64,000 nt of DNA. Origin: Desulfosarcina ovata subsp. ovata (GTDB lineage: Bacteria; Desulfobacterota; Desulfobacteria; Desulfobacterales; Desulfosarcinaceae). Where the stretch lies: assembly GCF_009689005.1 (NCBI RefSeq), contig NZ_AP021879.1, positions 4,766,652-4,830,651 on the forward strand, read 5' to 3'. The notes below the pieces were generated by a model. That model saw only the letters and a list, made by a program, of their open reading frames with translations, did not search any database and was not told where the DNA came from. The translations under genes and the position numbers were made by a program. Within the stretch, counting starts at the first letter, position 1. Each line of letters begins with the position of its first letter. This document shows positions 57,273-64,000 of the stretch, in pieces.

Positions 57273-59153
57273 ATGTATCGTATCAGCCCGGCTCGGCCTG
57301 TTGTGATCTTTCTACTGTTGCTGGCAACAGTGGCTGTTTTTGTTTTCGGCATGCAGCCTCCCGGCCATTGCGTCCAAAGCGAAGGCGACGGCATGGCAGA
57401 CGTGGTTTTCGTGTTCGATAATTCCGGCAGCATGCGCAAAAACGATCCCCAATTCCAGACCCCCAAAACGGTGCTGGCATTTCTGGAGCAACTGCCCGAA
57501 ACCGTCCGCGTGGGCATGGTGCTTTTCGACCAACGGGCCCGCCTGCTGCAGCCGCTTGGCGACCTCACGGACCCGGTTGCCCGCCAGGGGCTTGCCGAAA
57601 GCCTGGAAAAAGTCGACTACCGCGGAAAATTCACCGACAGTGCCGCCGGCATTGAACGGGCGGCCTATGAATTGAAAACAAAGGGTCGGGCGCATACCCG
57701 GAAAAGCATTATTTTCCTGACCGATGGAATTGTGGATACGGGAAACCGACAGAAAGACAGCGAACGCACCCGCTGGCTGAAAACCGACCTGGCTGCCGAT
57801 TGCCGTGCCTCCGGGATCCGGATCCTGGGCATTGCGTTCACCGAAAATGCCGACTTCCCGCTGATTCAGACGATGGCCACACGCACGGAGGGGACCTATT
57901 TCCGGGCCGCGCAGGCCGAAGATATCGCCGGGGTGCTGGACCGCCTCCAGGCGTTTCTGTTACCCCCGTCCCCCGCCCCCCTGCCGGTGGCCATGGCTGA
58001 ACCGGTGCCGGCGCCCACGCCAGCCGCGGAGACACCGGAGAAAGCCGACGATGCCGGGGTCTCTCCCCCTGTGGTGCCGGATGTGGCGACCATGCCGAAT
58101 GCGTCGCGCAGTTTCTGGAAGTTCTACCTGCCTCTTTTGCTGATCATTTTTGTGCTCATGGGGATGGTGGCCGTTCTGGTGTTCAAGCTTTTCAGCCTGC
58201 CGGCCTGGTTGGGGGGGCGCAAAGGCGAAACCCCGTCCATGATGGGAGTCCGCACCCCGCCGCCACAGTGGGAACTCCAGGATCTTGGCCCGGACAGCAT
58301 TGCCGTCTACCGGTTTGACAAGGCCCGGGTCACCGTGGGACGGGATGGCAAAAATGACCTGCTGCTGGCCACCGCCACGGTGTCCAACCTGCATGCCACC
58401 ATCGAGTATCGTGACGGCGCCTTTTACCTTGAGGATCAGCGCAGCACCAACGGCACCCGTCTCAACGACCATCAGGTGCCTGCCAACACGCCCCTGCGTC
58501 TGAAAAGCGGCGATCGGATCAATTTTGCCAATCTGACGTTCCAATTTATCCGGCTGGACCAGATTATCAGTGGTGACACCGTCCTGTTGGACATTACCGC
58601 CCTGGGGGCACAGGCCGAGGAACCGTCGGATCTTCACACCGGCATGGTGGAATCGGAAAAGCCTTTCCTGGATTGCCTGGTCCGGCATCTGGAACGGATC
58701 CGCTTGCTGGGAGAAAAGTACCATCGTTTCGTGGAGACCTGTTTTTCTGGGGCCATGTGTACGGCCATCGCCATTCAGGCCCGGGAAAACATGCAGCAGT
58801 TGCATATCGATCCGGAGCACACCTGTTCCTCATTGATCAAAGGCAACGTCTTTTATGTGATCTGCACACTGCCGGTGCCGGCGGACGATGCATCCCGCTG
58901 GTTCGGTGATCAGCATGGCGGATTCACCCAGTTTATTTTCAAGTGGATCAAATCTGATGGTTACGACGTGACCGCCTGCGACCTGTTTTGTGTGGTTACT
59001 TTCGGCGGCGACGGGCATCCATGGGTCAGCATGACCGTGGTACCGACCCATGACGAGCCGGACCCTGTGGAAATTATGTCGGTCAACTTCCTCTCCGATG
59101 AAGAGAAGGTGGAACTGGGAATGGAATTTGACGACCACGGCCGGGTGCTGTGA
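57273..59153 (+). CDS. Membrane-anchored VWA-FHA protein
   Basis: From ATG 57273 (GGGAG upstream) the product is 626 residues. A signal/anchor at ~9-30 precedes a VWA domain (~40-225) with the MIDAS motif DNSGSM and LTDGIVDTG. A Pro/Ala-rich linker leads to a TM segment near 285-308 (FYLPLLLIIFVLMGMVAVLVF). A cytoplasmic FHA domain (~340-440) has VTVGRDGKNDLLL, VSNLHATIE and RSTNGTRL, which should bind phosphothreonine. The last ~170 residues have no domain I recognise; they contain CFSGAMCTAIAIQ and CSSLIKGNVFYVICTLP. The order links a periplasmic metal-dependent adhesion domain to a cytoplasmic phospho-reader. Confidence 0.88.
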   Translation: MYRISPARPVVIFLLLLATVAVFVFGMQPPGHCVQSEGDGMADVVFVFDNSGSMRKNDPQFQTPKTVLAFLEQLPETVRVGMVLFDQRARLLQPLGDLTDPVARQGLAESLEKVDYRGKFTDSAAGIERAAYELKTKGRAHTRKSIIFLTDGIVDTGNRQKDSERTRWLKTDLAADCRASGIRILGIAFTENADFPLIQTMATRTEGTYFRAAQAEDIAGVLDRLQAFLLPPSPAPLPVAMAEPVPAPTPAAETPEKADDAGVSPPVVPDVATMPNASRSFWKFYLPLLLIIFVLMGMVAVLVFKLFSLPAWLGGRKGETPSMMGVRTPPPQWELQDLGPDSIAVYRFDKARVTVGRDGKNDLLLATATVSNLHATIEYRDGAFYLEDQRSTNGTRLNDHQVPANTPLRLKSGDRINFANLTFQFIRLDQIISGDTVLLDITALGAQAEEPSDLHTGMVESEKPFLDCLVRHLERIRLLGEKYHRFVETCFSGAMCTAIAIQARENMQQLHIDPEHTCSSLIKGNVFYVICTLPVPADDASRWFGDQHGGFTQFIFKWIKSDGYDVTACDLFCVVTFGGDGHPWVSMTVVPTHDEPDPVEIMSVNFLSDEEKVELGMEFDDHGRVL

Positions 59154-59314
59154 GCAAATGCCGGAAGCGAATCGGGGTTGCCCGACCTGACGGTTTCCGG
59201 GAGTCCCCACCCCCGTTATGTCATCCCTGCTGGAATACGCCATTTTTATTAATAATATCATTTAGATAAAAAATTAATCGCCGTTTGCGAAAGGCGTGCC
59301 TGGCCAGATTAACC

Positions 59315-59343
59315 TGTTGACCCCCTTCGAACGGGTTGTTATG
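59315..59343 (+). promoter_or_regulatory. Candidate sigma-70 promoter before the DHH/CPBP gene
   Basis: A TTGACC box is followed by 17 bp and TATGGA, a good -35 and an acceptable -10. It lies about 65 bp upstream of the start codon at 59409. The preceding 60 bp are AT-rich, as expected for a promoter. This would give the gene its own transcript. Confidence 0.4.
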
Positions 59344-59408
59344 GATGAATAGCATGTTTTTCGTGTCTATTGGTTGGATTCTACTAAGCTCAGGACGGTG
59401 TCGCGGAC

Positions 59409-61199
59409 ATGGAAGATACGGATCAATCACCTTTTACGCTGGGAAACGGGAACCTGAAAACGGATACCACCGGAAACAGTTTCCCGGATCGCTATGCGAT
59501 AAAAGAGGCGGGGACCGACCGGGTCCTGACCTGTCTCGAGGCGCCCAACCTGCAGGTGATCGTCAAAGCCGGGCTGACGGTTGCGACTTCTGCCGCGCGC
59601 AAGGCCCCCCCGGGAACCATCTATCTGGATGGCGTTGCCCAGGTCGAACCGTTCCTTGACCATGATCGCAAGGTCTACAACCTGGACCACCACGAGGGCT
59701 GCGTGCGCGCATTCACCTTAGCCACCTGTGAGCAGGCCCTGATCATGTGTGTGAAAGGGCTGGACCTGCGTGACCGGGAATGGAAAATTTTCGCCAACGA
59801 ACCAGACCTGGACACGATTCTGGCCATCTGGATCATTCTCAACCACCAACGCGTCAACAACCGTGAGGCCATCAACCGGCGGGCACTTTTTGCGCTGGTC
59901 CGCCTGGAAGGCGTTATCGATTCCCTTGGCCTGGAACTGCGTGAGCTCAGCGGCCTGCCGGCGGATTTGCTGCAGAAGCTGATGCGCGTCATCGATCGTT
60001 TGCGTACCGACGAACTGGAGCGGAAGAAGGCCGGGGAATGGACCAAAACCGATTATTCCGAATACACCATCAGTGTGCTGCGCAAGCTGGACCAGTTTCT
60101 CATCAAGGTCGGTGAACTGGACGATTTCAAAGGGATTGAAGAACTGGCCCGTATCGAATTGACCAACAACCGTATCGCCGTGGTGGTGGCATCCGATCTG
60201 GGAATATACGAACTGGAGCCCCACCTCACCAAACTGTACGGCAACCGGCTGGGCTGGGTGGCCCTGCGCAAGGAAAAGAACAATTACACCCTGCGGCAGA
60301 TGGACCTGTTCATGCCCGTCAACCTGGAAGACGTCTATCAGCGCCTCAACTATACTGATCCGGCGGTCAAGGGGCGCATGGGGGTCAACCGCTGGGGCGG
60401 TTCCGGTGATATCGGGGGCTCTCCCAGGGACCTGGGGACCAAACTCTCTCCCGCGGAGATTGTCTCGGCCTGCCGCGATGTCATCGAAAAACGCAGCGAC
60501 ATCCGTCACGTGAAGCGCTTTCTGCTCAGCGCGCTGTTCTGCCTGTCGATTCTGTTTGCCGCTGTCGCCACCGCCCAGAACTGGCCGCCGACCTTGTGGC
60601 TGAGCCGGTTGAGTACGGGGATGCGCAGCCAGGAATTCGGATATTATTCGGCCCTGCTGATAGTTACGCTGGTTACGCTGGCCATCGTGGCGTTTCGACG
60701 CCCCTGGCAGTTTGGTATCATGCTGCCGGCCGGCAAAGACTGGTGGCGGATTTTGCCGATTGCCGTCATATGCGGGTTGACCGGCGGGATGCTGACTCCC
60801 GACAAAACCATGTTCGCCACGGATCCTTATCTCGCCTGGGCCTTGGCCCTGGTTCTGCTGCCGCTTTCCCTGGAACTGCTCTTCCGGGGGCTGGTGCATG
60901 GGATGATGGCGCAACTGGCCAGTATTCAGGATTCCGAAAGCCGCTGGTTTTTCTCAGGGCCGACCATTGGATCGACCCTTTTGTATGCCATCGCCATCGG
61001 TATCCAGACCCTCATGCTCGCCGATGGTCCGATCATGACCACTCTGACCAGCAGTCTGCTGATCAAAGCGGTCCTCGTGGCCGGAATGTTCGGTGTCGCT
61101 GCCGGCATGATCCGGGAACGTTCCCACAGCATTCTTCCCGCCTGGCTGTTTCATGCTCTTGCCGCACTGACCGCACTTCTGGTTTACAGGCTCATGTGA
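59409..61199 (+). CDS. Fusion of DHH-motif N-terminal domain and CPBP-type membrane protease
   Basis: This is a 596-residue protein. The N-terminal ~370 residues are cytosolic and contain VYNLDHHEGCVRAFTLATCEQALIM and NEPDLDTILAIWIIL, which resemble the DHH and Asp motifs of DHH phosphoesterases; the first Asp motif may be TIYLDGVAQ. The C-terminal ~220 residues have 6 to 7 hydrophobic segments and look like a CPBP/CAAX-type intramembrane protease: PLSLELLFRGLVHG (EExxxR motif with Leu for the second Glu) and LPAWLFHALAAL (late His motif). The missing Glu puts protease activity in doubt. No close named family is known to me. The gene follows the VWA-FHA gene by 255 bp. Confidence 0.75.
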   Translation: MEDTDQSPFTLGNGNLKTDTTGNSFPDRYAIKEAGTDRVLTCLEAPNLQVIVKAGLTVATSAARKAPPGTIYLDGVAQVEPFLDHDRKVYNLDHHEGCVRAFTLATCEQALIMCVKGLDLRDREWKIFANEPDLDTILAIWIILNHQRVNNREAINRRALFALVRLEGVIDSLGLELRELSGLPADLLQKLMRVIDRLRTDELERKKAGEWTKTDYSEYTISVLRKLDQFLIKVGELDDFKGIEELARIELTNNRIAVVVASDLGIYELEPHLTKLYGNRLGWVALRKEKNNYTLRQMDLFMPVNLEDVYQRLNYTDPAVKGRMGVNRWGGSGDIGGSPRDLGTKLSPAEIVSACRDVIEKRSDIRHVKRFLLSALFCLSILFAAVATAQNWPPTLWLSRLSTGMRSQEFGYYSALLIVTLVTLAIVAFRRPWQFGIMLPAGKDWWRILPIAVICGLTGGMLTPDKTMFATDPYLAWALALVLLPLSLELLFRGLVHGMMAQLASIQDSESRWFFSGPTIGSTLLYAIAIGIQTLMLADGPIMTTLTSSLLIKAVLVAGMFGVAAGMIRERSHSILPAWLFHALAALTALLVYRLM

Positions 61200-61245
61200 T
61201 CCCACATCCTGGAATAACGCTGAAAATCAGAAAGAGGCCCTTGAT

Positions 61246-61578
61246 TTGAGCGACGAAAAAACGCAAACCAGTGGCATCGCCATCAACGAAGTCCAGTTGA
61301 TCCTGGCCGAAAAGCGCACCTCCCTCGCCGTCATGCGCACCGGCATCGCCGTGCTGGCGTTGCCGCTGTCGGTCACGGGTCTGCTGATCGCCACTTCCAA
61401 ATATTACGACGTCCTGCATGTGCTGCATTTTCTCATCCCGCTGTTGCTGCTCAACACGGCACTGGTGGTTCTGGGCGGGTATCTGGTTTCCCGTTCGATC
61501 ATCAGAATGCGGCGTTACGATCGGTTAATCGGAGAAATCAAGGAGAAGCACAGCATCCTTCGCCAATTTATCGATTGA
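61246..61578 (+). CDS. DUF202-like small membrane protein
   Basis: This 110-residue protein appears to start at TTG 61246, with AAAGAGG as the ribosome site. NEVQLILAEKRTSLAVMRTGIAVLALPLSV matches the LAxERTxLAWxRTxxA pattern of DUF202/YidH-like proteins. Two TM segments follow (RTGIAVLALPLSVTGLLIATS and LHFLIPLLLLNTALVVLGGYLV), ending in a charged tail. It lies 47 bp downstream of the DHH/CPBP gene, so it is likely in the same transcript. Its last 54 bp overlap the end of the convergent polymerase gene. Confidence 0.75.
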   Translation: MSDEKTQTSGIAINEVQLILAEKRTSLAVMRTGIAVLALPLSVTGLLIATSKYYDVLHVLHFLIPLLLLNTALVVLGGYLVSRSIIRMRRYDRLIGEIKEKHSILRQFID

Positions 61579-64000
61579 CCGGCGTTTCCGGCGGGATATA
61601 TTTTTTCTCACCTGTGCCACCCGTTCCACCGTAAGCGTCACCACCCCCCAATTCTCATCCACGGTGCCGGTCAGCAGGTAGGGCCGATGGCGGTCCAGCA
61701 TATGGCAGAAGCGCCGGTAGGTCTCGGGAAAGAAAGTGGTTTCCACGATAGCGGTCTCATCTTCGAAAGTGAGAAATTGCATGGAGTTGCCCTGGCGGGT
61801 GCGGACGATCTTGCCGGTCACCAGCCAGGCGGCCAGGCATACCCGCCGCCCCACCCGATGGACCAGCTGGTCGGCCTTGACCGTGCACCGGGAAGCGATG
61901 GATTCACGGAACAGGGTAATGGGGTGCTGACTGCAGAGAAATCCCAGCACGGCAAACTCCCGGCGCAGGCGGACGATCGGGTCCGCGGCCGGGAAACCGG
62001 GTGGCGGAACGGCCGACGAGGCGATCCGTTGATGGGCGAACAGCTCCTCCCGTTGGTGCGATCGCCGCCGCTCGGTCTGCCAGGCGGCCAGGGCCCAGCG
62101 CAGGCGGGTGCGTGAGGCCTCGGGGTCCAGGCCGTCCAGGGCGCCGCAATGGACCAGGGCCCGCGCCTCGTCTTCGTCGGGTTGCACGCGGGCGAGAAAA
62201 CCGGCCATGTCGGGAAACCCGGAGGCCGGCCGACCGGCAACGATCCGCTCCATGGTGGACCGGCTGAGCCCGCCCACGGCCATCAGGCCCACCCGCAGGC
62301 GCCGGTTTTGGCCGGTCCAATGGATCCGGCTGCGGTTGACGTCTGGCGGATCGATGGCCAGCCCCATGCGCCGGGCCTCGGAGACATAGGCGAAGGTGCT
62401 GTAAAACCCGCCCTGATTGCTGATCACCCCGGCCATGAACGCTGCCGGGAAGTGGGTCTTGAGATAGGCCGCCTGGAAGGAGACCCGGGCGTAGGATGCG
62501 CTGTGGGGCTTGCAGAAGGAGTAGCCCGAAAAGCTCATCATCATCTGCCACACCGCCTCGGCCCGGGCCACTGAAACGCCCCGGGCAGCGGCGCCTTTCA
62601 TGAAGCGTTCCCGGAAGTCGGCCAACTGGCGCTCACGGTCTTTCCTGGCGATGATCTTGCGCAGGCCGTCGGCCTCGGCATCGGAAAACCCGGCCAGGGC
62701 CACGGCCGCCCGGGAGACATCTTCCTGATAGACCATGATGCCGAAGGTGTCGTCCAGCACATCGGCCAGAAGTGGGTGGATCGGGTCCCAGGATGCACCA
62801 TGCAGACGTTCCAGGTAGGCCTGGATATACTCGTTGGCCGCCGGCCGGATAATGGAGGAATGGATCACCAGGTGATCGAAGTCGCCGTTGCCGGCTTTCT
62901 GGTGAAGCAGGCGCATGGCCGGACTTTCGATGTAGAAACAGCCCATGGTCTGTCCCCGGGCGATGGTCCGGCGGGTGGCCGGATCGTCCTCGGGCGCCCA
63001 GTGCTGCTCGTCAAAGGCGATGCCGTTGGTGCGCATGACCGACAGAGTATCCCGGATCACCCCCAGGCTGCGGTTGCCCAGAAGATCGATCTTCACCAGG
63101 CCGGCGTCCTCGGCCGCGTCCTTGTCCCACTGAATGATCGGTACTCCCTTGGGCGCGGTTTCGATGGGCACGTAGCCGTCAATGGGCGCCGGGGTGATCA
63201 CCACTCCGCCGGGATGCACGGAGAGGTGGCGCGGAATGCCGATGATCCGCTGGGCCAGGGCCATGATCTGCGGCCAGGGCCGGGCAAAATCCAGGTGGCG
63301 GGTCTCGGGACGCTGACGCAGGTTTTCCAGCAGGCTCGCATCCAGTTCGTCCCGGTGCCAGAACCAGGGCAGCCTCCGGCTGATCCGGCCGATCTCGGCC
63401 GCAGGCATGCCGAATACCTTGGCCGTTTCCCGAAGGGCCATGCGCGGCTGAAAAAGAATGTGGCTGGCCACCATGGCGCTTCGACCGGCAAACCGATCCA
63501 GCACGCCGGCGATAACCGCGTCGCGTTCATCCCAGGCAAAGTCCACGTCGATGTCCGGCGGATCGCTCCGCCCGGGATTGAGAAATCGGCCGAAGTAAAG
63601 GTTGTGTTTGACCGGGCAGACATTGGTGATGCCCAGGCAGTAGGCGACCAGCGAGGCGGCGGCCGACCCCCGCCCGCAGGTGCGCGGGCTCTGGGAAACG
63701 ATTTCCTCGACCACCAGGAAATAGGCCGAGAATCCCATGCGGGCGATCGTGGCCAGTTCGTGCTCCAGGCGCTGGGCCACGGCTTTGCCCAGCTCCTGTC
63801 CGTACCGCCGGCGGGCGCCGGCAAAAGCGGCCCGGCGCAGGCAATCGTCAGCGCTGCGACCGTTTTCGTCCTTCCAGGGAGGCATGACCAGCCCGAAGTC
63901 AGGGCCGCTGAAGGTGATCGTCCCGGCCAGCCGGAGGGCATTCTCAATGGCTTCCGGACAAACGGCAAAACGGTGGCGGTAGACATCCGGCGCGGCCAGC
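61525..64000 (-). CDS. dnaE2: DNA polymerase III alpha-like, error-prone DnaE2 type (5' end outside window)
   Basis: The frame is open from the right edge (the segment before 63885 reads FAVCPEAIENALRLAGTITF) to the stop at 61525, about 824 residues. The C-family polymerase active site is PPDIDVDFAWDERD. Other marks are SPRTCGRGSAAASLVAYCLGI, IQWDKDAAEDAGLVKIDLLG, GCFYIESPAMRLLHQ, IMVYQEDVSRAAVALAGF, SFCKPHSASYARVSFQAAYLK and an OB-fold near the end (AWLVTGKIVRTRQGNSMQFLTFEDETAIVETTFFP). FYIESPAMR and the short C-terminus favour DnaE2/ImuC over replicative DnaE. ImuA/ImuB partners are not in the window. It is involved in lesion bypass by family knowledge. Confidence 0.88.
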   Translation of the reverse strand, partial: LAAPDVYRHRFAVCPEAIENALRLAGTITFSGPDFGLVMPPWKDENGRSADDCLRRAAFAGARRRYGQELGKAVAQRLEHELATIARMGFSAYFLVVEEIVSQSPRTCGRGSAAASLVAYCLGITNVCPVKHNLYFGRFLNPGRSDPPDIDVDFAWDERDAVIAGVLDRFAGRSAMVASHILFQPRMALRETAKVFGMPAAEIGRISRRLPWFWHRDELDASLLENLRQRPETRHLDFARPWPQIMALAQRIIGIPRHLSVHPGGVVITPAPIDGYVPIETAPKGVPIIQWDKDAAEDAGLVKIDLLGNRSLGVIRDTLSVMRTNGIAFDEQHWAPEDDPATRRTIARGQTMGCFYIESPAMRLLHQKAGNGDFDHLVIHSSIIRPAANEYIQAYLERLHGASWDPIHPLLADVLDDTFGIMVYQEDVSRAAVALAGFSDAEADGLRKIIARKDRERQLADFRERFMKGAAARGVSVARAEAVWQMMMSFSGYSFCKPHSASYARVSFQAAYLKTHFPAAFMAGVISNQGGFYSTFAYVSEARRMGLAIDPPDVNRSRIHWTGQNRRLRVGLMAVGGLSRSTMERIVAGRPASGFPDMAGFLARVQPDEDEARALVHCGALDGLDPEASRTRLRWALAAWQTERRRSHQREELFAHQRIASSAVPPPGFPAADPIVRLRREFAVLGFLCSQHPITLFRESIASRCTVKADQLVHRVGRRVCLAAWLVTGKIVRTRQGNSMQFLTFEDETAIVETTFFPETYRRFCHMLDRHRPYLLTGTVDENWGVVTLTVERVAQVRKNISRRKRRSIDKLAKDAVLLLDFSD

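Overview
The window looks like chromosomal DNA of a GC-rich, chemotactic, signalling-heavy anaerobe, most likely a sulfate-reducing member of the Desulfobacterota (Desulfosarcina-like). That placement is an inference from gene content: four chemoreceptors with Cache, CZB or helical sensors, large hybrid histidine kinases, a DUF3786 protein, a periplasmic rhodanese, a UROC1-type urocanase remnant and a DnaE2-like polymerase. No rRNA or other decisive marker is present.

Layout. 1-9100 is metabolic: end of a proline dehydrogenase, an ABC-class ATPase, an exported LigE-type DNA ligase, adenine deaminase, an FMN-binding PNPOx-like protein, an acetyl-CoA hydrolase/transferase-GNAT fusion and a MalY/PatB aminotransferase. 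9300-18000 holds a zinc-ribbon protein, a UbiB kinase, a hybrid histidine kinase with a truncated response regulator, then a minus-strand group (PAS kinase, MTHFR-like protein, and a PilZ protein whose receiver domain lacks its phosphoacceptor Asp). 18200-18500 carries a 61-codon gene behind a sigma-54-like promoter.

19000-34100 is a duplicated landscape: intact hrpB, a PhnD-like binding protein / hybrid kinase / HD-GYP regulator operon, chemoreceptor copy 1, a 3'-truncated hrpB copy, and chemoreceptor copy 2. The two receptors differ at only seven residues. uvrA and a DUF3786 gene follow, then a 145-bp palindromic element.

38400-49700 contains a CZB chemoreceptor with a periplasmic rhodanese, a class III cyclase-FHA pseudogene, a c-di-GMP-I riboswitch in front of a secreted protein with seven 74-residue repeats, tRNA-Val(CAC), cysQ, and a Cache-protein/chemoreceptor pair. 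49800-52000 is an IS transposase and AT-rich DNA next to what looks like a remnant of urocanate hydratase just ahead of hutH. 53683-61578 is an envelope/stress-type cluster: Cys-less redoxin-TPR-CsgG-like protein, secreted serine protease, VWA-TM-FHA protein, DHH-motif/CPBP fusion and a small DUF202-like membrane protein. The right edge is a DnaE2-like polymerase running out of the window.

A c-di-GMP theme recurs (HD-GYP phosphodiesterase, PilZ effector, GEMM riboswitch on a surface-type protein), consistent with a motile/sessile switch. Decay is also evident: truncated hrpB, hutU remnant, cyclase-FHA deletion and truncated receiver. I saw no CRISPR array, integrase or phage module.
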